Positions 6,913-15,891 are shown, counted from the stretch's first letter. The stretch: DNA of 35,801 nucleotides from Frateuria sp. Soil773 (GCF_001428405.1 NZ_LMSL01000002.1:548763-584563); one strand, 5' to 3'. The notes: a model not told the origin generated them from the letters alone. Numbers and translations are program-made.

Positions 6913-8910
6913 TCAAGGGTGCACCCCGGCCGTGGCCGGCAACTGCCGCGCGACCGCCAGCCGGCGCAGCAGCAGCGCCGGGTCCTGCCCGGCCGGCTGG
7001 CGCTGCTGGCCGAACTGCGCATGCAGCGCCGGCTTCGCCGGCGGCTCCTGCGCGGCGCGCTCCTGCACGGCATGCTCCGGCGCGCGGTGCGGCCGCTCGG
7101 CATTCGTCCCGGCGCCGTCCCGCGCATGGATGACCAGCTCCAGCGGCAGCGTGCGCTGCACGCCGCTGGCGTCGCGGACCACCAGCTCCAGCGGCAGGCG
7201 GCCGTCGAAGCCGCGCGGCGCGACGCCTTCGAGCGTGCCGGCCACCGGATCGAACAGCAGCCACGCCGGCAGGGCGCGGCCGTCGGCCATGGCGACCTGC
7301 ACCACGCGGGTGCCGCCGGACAGGCCGCCCGGCAGGCGCACGCTGAACGCGCGGCCGGCCTCGATCGGCGGCGGGGGCGGCGGCACGGCATGGTCCGGTG
7401 CGGGCTTCTCGACCAGGTGGGGCACGCCGTCCGGCAGCGCGCGCAACGCCGCCAGCACGCCGGCGGTATCCGCCACCGGCGGCGCGAACGCGCGCGCCGG
7501 CGCCGCGTCGCCGAAATAGATCGTGGGCAGCCGGGCCGGCTGCAGCGCGTCCAGCGTGGCGGCGGCGCCGTCGTGGGCGAACCGTGCCGCCGCGGCCATG
7601 GCCCCGGGCGCGGCGAGGATCACCGGGGTGACACCGCCGATCTGGGTGGCCGTGCCGGTGCCGCCCAGGGCGAGCGCATTGCCGGCCCGGTCGGTGACCC
7701 GCGGATTGCCGGCGAGCAGGTCCAGCCGCAGGCTGCCGGTGCCGCCCACGCCGTCGATGAACACCGCGTAGGTATGGCTGTCCAGCCGGCTCACCGAGGC
7801 GACCCGGCCATGCGCGTTGCCGGTGCTGGCCAGGGCGAAATCGTCGAGGCCGAGGCCGTCGATGGCCTCGTCGAAACGCACGGTGTAGCGCAGACCCTGC
7901 TGCCCGCTGGTGGGGCCGTCGATGCCGCTGCCGATCTCCACCACGTACGGCGCGCGGGTGTCGATGCGCACCTGCGACTCGGCGAACGCGGCGTGCGGCC
8001 GCGCTGGCTCGAGCAGGTTGCCGGCGCCGTCGCGCAGCGACGCGCCCGCCAGGCCGGCGCCGTCGCCCAGCGCGATCCCCACCGGTTCGTTGACGCCCGG
8101 CTGCACGATGTAGCGGAAGCGCAGCGCCGTACCGCCGGCGCCATCGACGTAGTCGGCATCCACCGCGCTGCCGTCGTGCAGCAGCAGGGTCAGGTGCGGC
8201 GCGCCTTCCTGCGGATCGAACCGCACCGCCTCGCTGGTGTGCACCACGAAGTCCAGCGCGGCGCCGGCGCGGTAGTCGCCGCTGGCCGGCATCTCCACCC
8301 CGGTCACGTACGGCGCCACCGCGTCGATGCGCACGCCGCCGGCGTCGAGCTTGCCCAGTTCGAGTCCGGCTGCCTGGCCGGCGGCGTCGTGCAGCCTGGC
8401 CCCGTGCGGATCGATCCGCGCGCCGACGTCGATGCCGTCGGCGTCGAGTTCGCCTTGCTGCACCACGTGGCGGAACAGCAGCACGTCGCCGCCGGAGCCG
8501 CCGGCGTAGTCGGCGTGGACGACGCGGCCGTCGTCGAGGGTGATCGCGATGCGCGGCGTGCCGCCGCGGGTATCGACCACGGTCGGCGCGCTCATGTGCA
8601 CGCCGAACTCCAGCGCCTGGCCCGCCGCGTAGGTGGCGTCGGACGGCAGGTCGACGCGGGTCACCGTGGGCGCGCGGGCGGCGCTATCGGCCGCCGCCGC
8701 GGCGGCCGTGGCATGGACGGCCGGCGCCGGCTCGGCCGCCGGATGCTCGGCGACCGGGTGCGGCGCCGGCTCGGCGTGCGGCGCCTCGGCCAGGGTGGCG
8801 GCCAGCGCGCCGTCGAACATCAGGCGCGGTTCCAGCGCCATCGCCAGCGGACGACGCGCCGGCGTTCCCGGGCGCGGGAGCCTTTCTGTCTTGCGTGTCC
8901 ACCATGTCAT
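6913..8910 (-). CDS. LEPR-motif surface/secreted protein with tandem Ig-like repeats
   Basis: This encodes 665 residues. The N-terminus is basic (MTWWTRKTERLPRPG) and lacks a hydrophobic Sec core. The motif LEPRLMFDGA occupies residues 26-35; such LEPR-x-LF/LL motifs are known near the N-termini of very large repeat proteins. An Ala/Pro linker follows (about 40-80). Three related Ig-like/cadherin-like units sit at about 82-198, 199-317 and 318-428, with recurrent VTxVxxP, YxAGxALxF and DxAG motifs. A fourth beta-rich unit (519-594, ending in LPLELVIHA) resembles putative-Ig domains of dystroglycan type. The tail is rich in Pro, Gln and Arg. It is the first gene of the block and the likely client of the machinery encoded after it. 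ATG 8910 was chosen because the motif follows closely; only a weak AGGGCGA precedes it. Confidence 0.82.
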   Translation of the reverse strand: MTWWTRKTERLPRPGTPARRPLAMALEPRLMFDGALAATLAEAPHAEPAPHPVAEHPAAEPAPAVHATAAAAAADSAARAPTVTRVDLPSDATYAAGQALEFGVHMSAPTVVDTRGGTPRIAITLDDGRVVHADYAGGSGGDVLLFRHVVQQGELDADGIDVGARIDPHGARLHDAAGQAAGLELGKLDAGGVRIDAVAPYVTGVEMPASGDYRAGAALDFVVHTSEAVRFDPQEGAPHLTLLLHDGSAVDADYVDGAGGTALRFRYIVQPGVNEPVGIALGDGAGLAGASLRDGAGNLLEPARPHAAFAESQVRIDTRAPYVVEIGSGIDGPTSGQQGLRYTVRFDEAIDGLGLDDFALASTGNAHGRVASVSRLDSHTYAVFIDGVGGTGSLRLDLLAGNPRVTDRAGNALALGGTGTATQIGGVTPVILAAPGAMAAAARFAHDGAAATLDALQPARLPTIYFGDAAPARAFAPPVADTAGVLAALRALPDGVPHLVEKPAPDHAVPPPPPPIEAGRAFSVRLPGGLSGGTRVVQVAMADGRALPAWLLFDPVAGTLEGVAPRGFDGRLPLELVVRDASGVQRTLPLELVIHARDGAGTNAERPHRAPEHAVQERAAQEPPAKPALHAQFGQQRQPAGQDPALLLRRLAVARQLPATAGVHP

Positions 8911-9181
8911 CCGAGTCGCCCTATGGTTGCAGCGGCCCCTGGCCGCACCGCCCTGATGCGCGGGTCGCGCACGCATGGCCGCCGCGGCTTCCCGCCGGCA
9001 TGGCGATCATGCGTCCTGCTGGAAAACGTCCGACCGGCGTTCCGTGCGTCGTGGTGTCCTTGGCCCCGTCCCGCGGCCCGGCCTGCCGGCCGTGCGCCGC
9101 ATCGCGCGCAGAGGCGCGCTATGGTGCCATAACCGCGCCCCGGGCACCCGCCGGGAAAACCCCCGCGAGGCGGCGGCCCGA
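8911..9181. other. Intergenic region upstream of the LEPR block
   Basis: These 271 bases separate tag from the LEPR-motif gene, both on the minus strand, and must contain the promoter of the five-gene block if it is transcribed independently of tag. I see no convincing -35/-10 pair. A short inverted repeat, TATGG-TG-CCATA at 9120-9131, and a weak GC hairpin followed by TTTT on the minus strand (about 9155-9175, possibly ending tag) are the only visible structures. No small gene is supported. Confidence 0.3.
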
Positions 9182-9754
9182 TCAGGCCATCTTGCGCACC
9201 TGCGCATGGCGGAAGCAGCCGACGAGGTGGTCGTTGACCATTCCGGTCGCCTGCAGCAGCGCATAGCAGATGGTGGTGCCGACGAAGCGGAAGCCGCGCT
9301 TCTTCATCGCCTTGCTCATGCGGTCGGACAACGGCGTGCTGGCCGGCACCTCGCTGCGGTCCTTCCAGCGGTTCTGCAGCGGCCGGCTGTCGACGAATGA
9401 CCACAGGTAGGCGTCCAGGCTGCCGTGCTCGGCGACGACCTCCAGCACGGCGTTCGCGTTGTCGCGCGCGGCCTCGACCTTGAGCCGGTTGCGGATGATG
9501 CCCGGGTCGAGCAGCAGCTTTTCCAGCTCGCGATCCTTCATCGCGGCCACGCGGGCGATGTCGAAGCCGTGGAACAGCCGGCGGTAGTTCTCGCGCTTGG
9601 CCAGCACGGTGCGCCACGACAGCCCGGCCTGCGCGCCCTCCAGGCAGAGGAACTCGAACAGCGCGTCGTCGTCGTGCAGCGGCGTGCCCCACTCGGTGTC
9701 GTGGTAGGCGCACATCAGCGCATCGTCGGCGGCGGCCCAGTGGCAGCGTTGCAT
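9182..9754 (-). CDS. tag: DNA-3-methyladenine glycosylase I
   Basis: This encodes 190 residues, the usual length for Tag. It removes 3-methyladenine from alkylated DNA as the first step of base-excision repair. The Tag zinc site is visible: Cys4 and His18 near the N-terminus (C-H-W, then AYHDTEWG) and His176 and Cys180 near the C-terminus (NDHLVGCFRH). The core EGAQAGLSW with its glutamate and RNRLKVEAARDNA also match the family. A good Shine-Dalgarno GGAG lies 7 bases before ATG 9754. It is divergent from the EamA gene, with 101 bases between the starts. The assignment is secure. Confidence 0.96.
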   Translation of the reverse strand: MQRCHWAAADDALMCAYHDTEWGTPLHDDDALFEFLCLEGAQAGLSWRTVLAKRENYRRLFHGFDIARVAAMKDRELEKLLLDPGIIRNRLKVEAARDNANAVLEVVAEHGSLDAYLWSFVDSRPLQNRWKDRSEVPASTPLSDRMSKAMKKRGFRFVGTTICYALLQATGMVNDHLVGCFRHAQVRKMA

Positions 9755-9855
9755 AGAGGTTCTCCGTGGAAGCGGCCAATGTAGCGCAGCCGCGCCCGGC
9801 GCGGCTTTGCGGCATCGGCGAAAGGTACACTCGCGGTTTTCCAGCGCCGACGCCG

Positions 9856-10740
9856 ATGCCCACGCCCTCCGCCTCCGCCCGCGGCGCCCTGCTCGCGCTG
9901 CTCGCCACGATCGGCCTGTGGGCCTATAGCTGGGTGGTGATGAAGCAGGTCCTGGCCTATGCCGGGCCGTTCGATTTCGCGGCGATACGCTACCTGCTCG
10001 GCGCCGCGGTGCTGTTCGCCGCGATGCTGCTGGCGCGGCAGTCGCTGAAGCCGCCGCCGCTCGCGCCCACGATCCTGATCGGCCTGTGCCAGACCGCCGC
10101 CTTCCAGGGGCTGGAGCAATGGGCGCTGGTCAGCGGCGGCGCCGGCCACGTGGCGCTGCTGGCCTACACCATGCCGTTCTGGGCGGTGCTGCTGGCCTGG
10201 CTGGTCCTGCGCGAGCGGCCCACCCGCCGGCACTGGCTGGGGCTGGCGCTGGCGGCGCTGGGCCTGGTCTGCATCATCGAGCCGTGGCGCGGGCTGGGCA
10301 ACGCGGCGAGCACCGCGCTGGCGATCGCCGGCGGCGTGGCCTGGGCCGCGGGCACGGTGCTGAGCAAGCGGCTGTTCCGCCGTCACGCGGTCTCCGCGCT
10401 GGGCCTCACCGCCTGGCAGATGCTGGCAGGCGGCGTGGCACTGGGCGCGGTCGCGCTGGCGGTGCCGCAGCGGGACATCGAGTGGAGCGGCGCCTTCGTG
10501 GCGGGCCTGGCCTACAGCGTGCTGATGGCGTCCAGCCTGGCCTGGTGGCTGTGGTCGATCGTGCTGCGCCGGCTGCCCACCACGGTCGCCAGCGTGAGCA
10601 GCCTGGGCGTGCCCATCGTCGGCGTGCTGCTGGCATGGGCGATCCTGCACGAGCGCCCGACGGCGATGGAATGGCTGGGCATCGTCTTCGTGCTGCTCGG
10701 CCTGTGCGCGGTGAGCGGCCTGCGCCTTCGGCGGCGCTGA
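9856..10740 (+). CDS. EamA/DMT-superfamily transporter
   Basis: This encodes 294 residues with ten predicted membrane helices arranged as two EamA repeats (about 10-140 and 150-288), as in drug/metabolite exporters of the RhaT/YdcZ/YedA kind. Typical features are the first helix (GLWAYSWVVMKQVL), the conserved RYLLGAAVLF segment, AYTMPFWAVLLAWLVLRERP at the end of the first repeat and LGVPIVGVLLAWAILHERPT at the end of the second. The substrate cannot be told from sequence. The ATG at 9856 is preferred; the open frame extends 30 codons upstream, but that part is soluble and would overlap the promoter region. TACACT at 9827-9832 could be a -10. It ends 181 bases before the convergent dehydratase gene, and that gap shows nothing beyond weak GC hairpins. 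Confidence 0.92.
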   Translation: MPTPSASARGALLALLATIGLWAYSWVVMKQVLAYAGPFDFAAIRYLLGAAVLFAAMLLARQSLKPPPLAPTILIGLCQTAAFQGLEQWALVSGGAGHVALLAYTMPFWAVLLAWLVLRERPTRRHWLGLALAALGLVCIIEPWRGLGNAASTALAIAGGVAWAAGTVLSKRLFRRHAVSALGLTAWQMLAGGVALGAVALAVPQRDIEWSGAFVAGLAYSVLMASSLAWWLWSIVLRRLPTTVASVSSLGVPIVGVLLAWAILHERPTAMEWLGIVFVLLGLCAVSGLRLRRR

Positions 10741-10921
10741 CCGGATACGGGTTCGCTGGCGGCCTGCGGCGCGATGGCGTGGCAAGCGCCACGGGCCACT
10801 GCGCCAATCGCCTCCACGACGCGGGCATCCCGGCCCCGCCTCGCCTATTGGCTGGATCGCCGGGCCATGGCGCCAACGGCGATAGGCCACGGGATCGCTG
10901 GGGAAGCGGCGGCGCCCCGGC

Positions 10922-11881
10922 TCAATCGCGCCAGGGCAAGGCGTCGAGGTCGACGTTGCCGCCGGTGAGCACCACGCCCACCCGCCTGCCCGCGAAACGC
11001 CGCGACTGCTTGAGGATCGCCGCCAGCACGGTGGCGCTGGACACCTCCACCACCAGCTTCAGCTCGGACCACAGCAGGCGCATCGCGGCCACGGTTTCCT
11101 CGTCGCTCACCGTGATCACGTCCACGCGATGCGCGCGCAGCGCGTCGAGGTTGGATTCGCCCACCAGCGCGCGCAGGCCGTCGCAGACCGTCTCCGGCAC
11201 CACGCCGGTGACGCGCCGGCCCGCCTCCAGCGAGCGCGCCGCGTCGTCGGCGCCGGCCGGCTCGGCGGCGAACAGCGCGAGGTCCGGCCTGAGCGCATGC
11301 GCGGCGGTCGCCACGCCCGCGGCCAGCCCGCCGCCGCCCACCGGCGTGATCAGGGCGTCCAGCGCCGGCGCCTGGTGCAGCAGCTCCAGCGCGATCGTGC
11401 CCTGCCCCGCCATCACCCGCGTATCGGCATAGGGATGGACCAGGGTCGCGCCGGTCCGCGCCTGCACCTCGGCGCACATCGCCTCGCGCGCGGCCTGGTT
11501 GGGCGCGCAGCGGTGCAGGGTGGCGCCGGCGCGCGCGATGGCGTCGAGCTTGGCCTGCACCGCGCCTTCGGGCACCACCACGTGCGCCTGGATGCCGCGG
11601 GTGGCGGCGGCCAGCGCCAGCGCATTGCCGTGGTTGCCGGAGGAATGCGTGACCACGCCGCGCGCGGCCTCCCCGTCCGCAAGCGACCACACCGCATTGC
11701 AGGCGCCGCGGAACTTGAACGCGCCGCCGCGCTGCAGGTTCTCGCACTTGAAATGCAGCTCGGCGCCAGCCAGCGCGTCCAGCGCCTCGCTGCGCAGCAC
11801 CGGCGTGATGCGCGCATGCGGCGCGATGCGCGCGGCGGCATCGCGGATCTGCCCGATCGTGGGCAGCGTCGTCGTAGTCAT
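10922..11881 (-). CDS. PLP-dependent threonine/serine dehydratase-like enzyme
   Basis: This encodes 319 residues of the fold-type II PLP family (threonine dehydratase, serine racemase, hydroxyaspartate dehydratase). The PLP lysine is Lys56 in AFKFRGA. The substrate-carboxylate loop is SSGNHGNAL (80-88) and the phosphate-binding tetraglycine loop is PVGGGGLAAG (180-189). It lacks the C-terminal ACT-like regulatory domain of biosynthetic IlvA, so it is a catabolic or short-form enzyme; the exact substrate is not determined. Its ATG overlaps the stop of the aldose epimerase gene by 4 bases, so the two are probably co-translated. A GGAG lies 11 bases before the start. Confidence 0.9.
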   Translation of the reverse strand: MTTTTLPTIGQIRDAAARIAPHARITPVLRSEALDALAGAELHFKCENLQRGGAFKFRGACNAVWSLADGEAARGVVTHSSGNHGNALALAAATRGIQAHVVVPEGAVQAKLDAIARAGATLHRCAPNQAAREAMCAEVQARTGATLVHPYADTRVMAGQGTIALELLHQAPALDALITPVGGGGLAAGVATAAHALRPDLALFAAEPAGADDAARSLEAGRRVTGVVPETVCDGLRALVGESNLDALRAHRVDVITVSDEETVAAMRLLWSELKLVVEVSSATVLAAILKQSRRFAGRRVGVVLTGGNVDLDALPWRD

Positions 11882-12882
11882 GGCAACTCGATCTCCACTC
11901 CGCAACGGAAGCGCCGTTCGACGCCGGGTTCCAGCCGGATCGCGCCGGCGCAGTCGGGCCGGTTGAACGCGTCGCTCCAGCTCTCCATCGGCTCCAGCGC
12001 CACCGAGCCGCGCGCGCCACGCTTCACCGTGTCGGCGGTGAACACGAGGGTGATGCCGGACTCCTGCCACATGGCGACCGCCAGCCCGCTGGCCGGATCG
12101 CGCAGGCGCGCGCGGCACAGGCCGTCGGCGTCGCGGCGCAGCCCGGCATAGGCCAGGTCGAGGCGGCGCGCGCCGATCGGCTGCATCGTCCGGAAGTCCA
12201 GCGCCGGCGCCTGCTCCAGCGGCACGGTCGCGGCCGCGCCCGGCAGGGGGATGGAATCGGCGTCGGTGCGGACCAGGGCGTCGGCGGGCACCTGCAGCTC
12301 CCACGCGTCCGGCGGCGTGTCGCCCACGCGGAAATACGGATGCCAGCCGAAGAAGCACGGCGCCGCCGTCGCGCCGGCGTTGCGCATGCGCACGTCGAGC
12401 GCGAGCCCGCGCGCATCCAGCACGTAGCGCACCGACAGGTCGATCGCGTGCGGATAGCCCGGATGCGCGCCGGGACGGATCGCCGAGGTCGCCAGCTCGA
12501 CCCAGGCGGCGTGCTCGTCCGCGCCCACATCGACCGGCTCGAAATCCACCCCGCGCACGAAGCCGTGCCGGATCCCGCGCTGCGCCCCTTCGACGCCGGG
12601 CTGCATGTCCTGCCCGACGCCGTCGAAGACGTAGCGCGCCCCGGCGATGCGGTTGGCGAAGGGCGCCATCACGGCGAAGCGCGAGCCCGACAGGCTTTCC
12701 AGCTCGCCCGCGTCGCGGTAGCCGTCGGCAAGCTCATGGCACGTGCCGCCCAGCCGTTGTTCGATCGACAGCACGGTGGCGCCGCGGTGGGCGATGCGCA
12801 CGCAGCGCCCGCGCGCGTCGTCGCGCAGCACCGCGACGGGATGCGTCCCGAAGGTGTCGCGTCCGGTACCGAAACCGCCCAT
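11878..12882 (-). CDS. Aldose 1-epimerase family protein
   Basis: This encodes about 334 residues of the galactose-mutarotase fold. Seen: NRIAGARYVFDG (the substrate-pocket Asn-Arg), HGFVRG, the catalytic histidine region FGWHPYF and a C-terminal catalytic glutamate context ALEPMESWSDAFN. It should interconvert alpha and beta anomers of an aldose or hexose phosphate; the sugar is not clear. The start is uncertain: ATG 12882 has AGGG 8 bases upstream, whereas ATGs at 12912 and 12927 would add 10 or 15 residues. It is divergent from pepN (73 bases between starts) and forms a two-gene unit with the dehydratase through an ATGA overlap. No pathway logic linking the two is obvious. Confidence 0.88.
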   Translation of the reverse strand: MGGFGTGRDTFGTHPVAVLRDDARGRCVRIAHRGATVLSIEQRLGGTCHELADGYRDAGELESLSGSRFAVMAPFANRIAGARYVFDGVGQDMQPGVEGAQRGIRHGFVRGVDFEPVDVGADEHAAWVELATSAIRPGAHPGYPHAIDLSVRYVLDARGLALDVRMRNAGATAAPCFFGWHPYFRVGDTPPDAWELQVPADALVRTDADSIPLPGAAATVPLEQAPALDFRTMQPIGARRLDLAYAGLRRDADGLCRARLRDPASGLAVAMWQESGITLVFTADTVKRGARGSVALEPMESWSDAFNRPDCAGAIRLEPGVERRFRCGVEIELP

Positions 12883-12955
12883 GGAGCTTGCCCTGCCGGT
12901 GAAAAGCCGCATGTTAGCCTGATCCATCCCCTTTCCAGCGCCCCCATTCCACGCC

Positions 12956-15598
12956 ATGACCGCACGCACCGAGCAAAGCCCCTCCACGATCCGGCTCGCG
13001 GATTACCGCGCCCCGGCCTGGCGGGTCGAATCCGCCGAACTGGTTTTCGACCTGGACATCGAATCCACCGAGTTGCAGGCCCGCCTGCGGCTGCGCGCCG
13101 ACCCGGCGCAGCACGAGCCGCTGCGCCTGGACGGCGAGGGGCTGGAGCTGCTGGCGATCGGCCTGGACGGCCAGCCGCTGGCGCCGGACCACTACCGCTA
13201 CGCCGACGGCGTGCTGCAGGTCGAGGGCGCGCGCGACGGCAGCGTGCTGGAAACCCGCGTGCGGCTGCGCCCGGCGGCGAACACCGCGCTGGAAGGGCTG
13301 TACCTGTCCGGCTCGCGCGAGGCCGGCTTCCTGCTGACCCAGTGCGAGGCGCAGGGCTTCCGCCACATCACCTTCTTCCCCGACCGCCCGGACGTGCTGT
13401 CCAACTACACGGTGACCCTGCGCGCCGACCGCGCGCGTTTCCCGGTGCTGCTGGCCGGCGGCAACCCGGACGGCGCCGGCGAGCTGCCCGACGGCCGCCA
13501 CTGGGCGCGCTTCGTCGATCCGCATCCGAAGCCCAGCTACCTGTTCGCGCTGGTCGCCGGACGGCTGGAAAGGATCGAGCGCGACTACCGCACCGCCGAC
13601 GGCCGCGCGGTGAAGCTGGTGATCTGGTCCGAGGCCAACGTGATCGACCGCTGCCACTACGCGATGGACGCGCTGGAACGCGCGATGCGCTGGGACGAAG
13701 AGACCTACGGCCGCAACTACGACCTCGACGTGTTCCATGTCGTCGCCACCCACGACTTCAACATGGGCGCGATGGAGAACAAGGGCCTCAACATCTTCAA
13801 CGCGAAATACCTGCTGGCCGACCCGGACTCCACCACCGACGACGAGTACCGCGCGGTGGAGGCGGTGATCGCGCACGAGTATTTCCACAACTGGAGCGGC
13901 AACCGCGTCACCTGCCGCGACTGGTTCCAGTTGAGCCTGAAGGAAGGGCTCACCGTGTTCCGCGAGCAGCAGTTCTCCGCCGACATGAACTCGCCGCCGC
14001 TCAAGCGCATCGAGGACGTGGCGCTGCTGCGCCGCGCGCAGTTCCCCGAGGACGCCGGCCCGCTGGCGCACCCGGTGCGCCCCGCGCAATACAGCGAGAT
14101 CAACAACTTCTACACCGCCACGGTGTACGAGAAAGGCTCCGAGCTGGTGCGCATGCTGGCCGGCCGGCTGGGCCGGGAAGGCTTCCGCCGCGGCATGGAC
14201 CGCTACTTCGCGCAGAACGACGGCCGCGCCGCCACCCTGGAGGATTTCCTCGCCGCGCTGGGCGAGGCCAACGGCATCGACCTTGCGCCCTACCTGGCCT
14301 GGTACGCCCAGGCCGGCACGCCCCGCCTGCACGCCGGCGGCCACTACGATGCCGGGCAGCGCAGCTACACGCTTACGCTCCAGCAGCACACCGCGCCCGG
14401 CGCCGGCCAGCCGGACAAGCGGCCGCTGCCGATACCGGTGAAGCTGGCCCTGTTCGGGAGCGACGGCCGGATGCTTCCGCTGCATATGGACGGCCAGACG
14501 TCCGAAACCGAAGCGGTGGTGGTGCTCGACCAGGCGCGGCAGTCGTTCGTCTTCGGCCAGCTCGACCAGCCGCCGGTGCCGTCGCTGCTGCGCGGCTTCT
14601 CCGCGCCGGTGATCCTGCAGTACGACTACCGCCCGGACGAGCTGGCCCTGCTGCTGATGCACGACGCCGACGGCTTCAACCGGTGGGAAGCCGGCCAGCA
14701 ATTGGCCCAGCGCGCCTACGACGCGCTGCGCGACGGCGCCGCGGACGATGCCGTGCGGGCCTGGAGCGAGGCGCTGGCAGCGCTGTTCCAGGACAGCGCG
14801 CTCGATCCCGCCCTGCTCGCCGACCTGCTCACCCCGCCCGGCGAGATCGAACTGGCCGAGCGCGAGACCGGCGTCGATCCGGCGCGCATCCATGCCCTGC
14901 GCCAGCAGTTGCAGCGCCGGCTCGCCGAACGGATCGGCGCCGCCGCGCTGCGGCAGCGCTACGAGGTGCTGGCGGCTCCCGCCGCGTTCGCGCTCGACGC
15001 CGCCAGCCAAGCACGCCGCCGGCTCAAGCGCCGAGTGCTGGAACTGCTCGCCCTGCTCGATCCGGAGGCGGCGCAGCCGCTCGCCCAGCGGCAGTACGAA
15101 CAGGCCGACGGCATGACCGACCGGCTCGCCGCGCTCGGCGTGCTGGTGCGCCATGCGGCCCCCGCGGCCGCGGATGCGCTGGCGCACTACCGCGCGCGCT
15201 ACGCCGACAACGCGCTGGCGCTGGACAAGTGGTTCGCCGTGCAGGCGCAGTTGCCCGGCGAGCCGGCGCTGGCGCACGTGCAGGCGCTGGAAGACGATCC
15301 GGCCTTCACGCTGAAGAATCCCAACCGCGTGCAGTCGCTGCTGGGCAGCTTCGCCCGCGGCAATCCCAGCGGCTTCCACCGCGCCGACGGCGCCGGCTAC
15401 CGCTGGCTGGCGCAGCGGCTGGTCGCGCTCGATGCGCTGAACCCGCAGGTCGCGGCGCGCCTGGCCACGGCCTTCAACGGCTGGCAGCGGCTGGAACCGG
15501 CGCGGCGCGCGGCCGCCCGCGCGGCGCTGGACGCCCTGGCGGCCCAGCCGCTCTCGCGCAACCTCGCCGAGATCGTCGGCAACATGCTGAAGGATTGA
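12956..15598 (+). CDS. pepN: Aminopeptidase N (M1 family, alanyl aminopeptidase)
   Basis: This encodes 880 residues, close to E. coli PepN (870). It removes N-terminal residues from peptides during cytoplasmic protein turnover. The exopeptidase motif GAMEN is at 271-275, and the zinc motif is HEYFH (His307, Glu308, His311) with the third ligand Glu330 eighteen residues on. The catalytic Tyr region YSEINNFYTATVYEKG follows. The long C-terminal helical domain (about 540-880, ending in NLAEIVGNMLKD) matches bacterial PepN. ATG 12956 is supported by the conserved IRLADYRAPAW start, although no strong Shine-Dalgarno is seen. It is monocistronic by context, with a minus-strand gene downstream. Confidence 0.97.
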   Translation: MTARTEQSPSTIRLADYRAPAWRVESAELVFDLDIESTELQARLRLRADPAQHEPLRLDGEGLELLAIGLDGQPLAPDHYRYADGVLQVEGARDGSVLETRVRLRPAANTALEGLYLSGSREAGFLLTQCEAQGFRHITFFPDRPDVLSNYTVTLRADRARFPVLLAGGNPDGAGELPDGRHWARFVDPHPKPSYLFALVAGRLERIERDYRTADGRAVKLVIWSEANVIDRCHYAMDALERAMRWDEETYGRNYDLDVFHVVATHDFNMGAMENKGLNIFNAKYLLADPDSTTDDEYRAVEAVIAHEYFHNWSGNRVTCRDWFQLSLKEGLTVFREQQFSADMNSPPLKRIEDVALLRRAQFPEDAGPLAHPVRPAQYSEINNFYTATVYEKGSELVRMLAGRLGREGFRRGMDRYFAQNDGRAATLEDFLAALGEANGIDLAPYLAWYAQAGTPRLHAGGHYDAGQRSYTLTLQQHTAPGAGQPDKRPLPIPVKLALFGSDGRMLPLHMDGQTSETEAVVVLDQARQSFVFGQLDQPPVPSLLRGFSAPVILQYDYRPDELALLLMHDADGFNRWEAGQQLAQRAYDALRDGAADDAVRAWSEALAALFQDSALDPALLADLLTPPGEIELAERETGVDPARIHALRQQLQRRLAERIGAAALRQRYEVLAAPAAFALDAASQARRRLKRRVLELLALLDPEAAQPLAQRQYEQADGMTDRLAALGVLVRHAAPAAADALAHYRARYADNALALDKWFAVQAQLPGEPALAHVQALEDDPAFTLKNPNRVQSLLGSFARGNPSGFHRADGAGYRWLAQRLVALDALNPQVAARLATAFNGWQRLEPARRAAARAALDALAAQPLSRNLAEIVGNMLKD

Positions 15599-15653
15599 AA
15601 GCCGAAGGAACCGCGGCCCGGGCGACGGCGCCTGGGCTGCCGGATCGCGGCTG

Positions 15654-15839
15654 TCAGGCCGGCAACCGGCCCAGCGCGTCGAGCAGGCGGCTCATGCGCG
15701 ACTCCAGCCGCGGCTGCAGGCTGGCCCGCTCGCGCTCGCTGCGCTCGGCCAGGTGGTCGATGGCCAGTTCCACCCGGCCGATTTCCATCAGCAGGTCGTG
15801 ATGCGGATAGACGGGTGCGAAATCGATGCCTGGATTCAT
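15654..15839 (-). CDS. Small conserved-looking protein of unknown function (61 residues)
   Basis: This encodes 61 residues: a short N-terminal stretch (MNPGIDFAPVYPHHDLLM), then an amphipathic region rich in Glu, Arg and Leu that could form one long helix. There is no signal peptide or membrane segment. The case for a real gene is the strong Shine-Dalgarno AAGGGGAG (15846-15853) six bases before the ATG, the plausible amino-acid composition and a CRP-like palindrome just upstream. I do not recognise a family. The start is fixed by the ribosome site. It lies convergently behind pepN, with 55 bases between stop codons. Confidence 0.6.
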   Translation of the reverse strand: MNPGIDFAPVYPHHDLLMEIGRVELAIDHLAERSERERASLQPRLESRMSRLLDALGRLPA

Positions 15840-15891
15840 GGCGTGCTCCCCTTGTCGCGGACACCGGAAGCGAGCAAACCTCGTGCCATAA

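Noticed and set aside
12340-15801. A 1153-codon plus-strand frame overlapping pepN
   Set aside because: Out of frame with pepN, which has all M1 motifs; low-complexity Arg/Pro/Ala translation.
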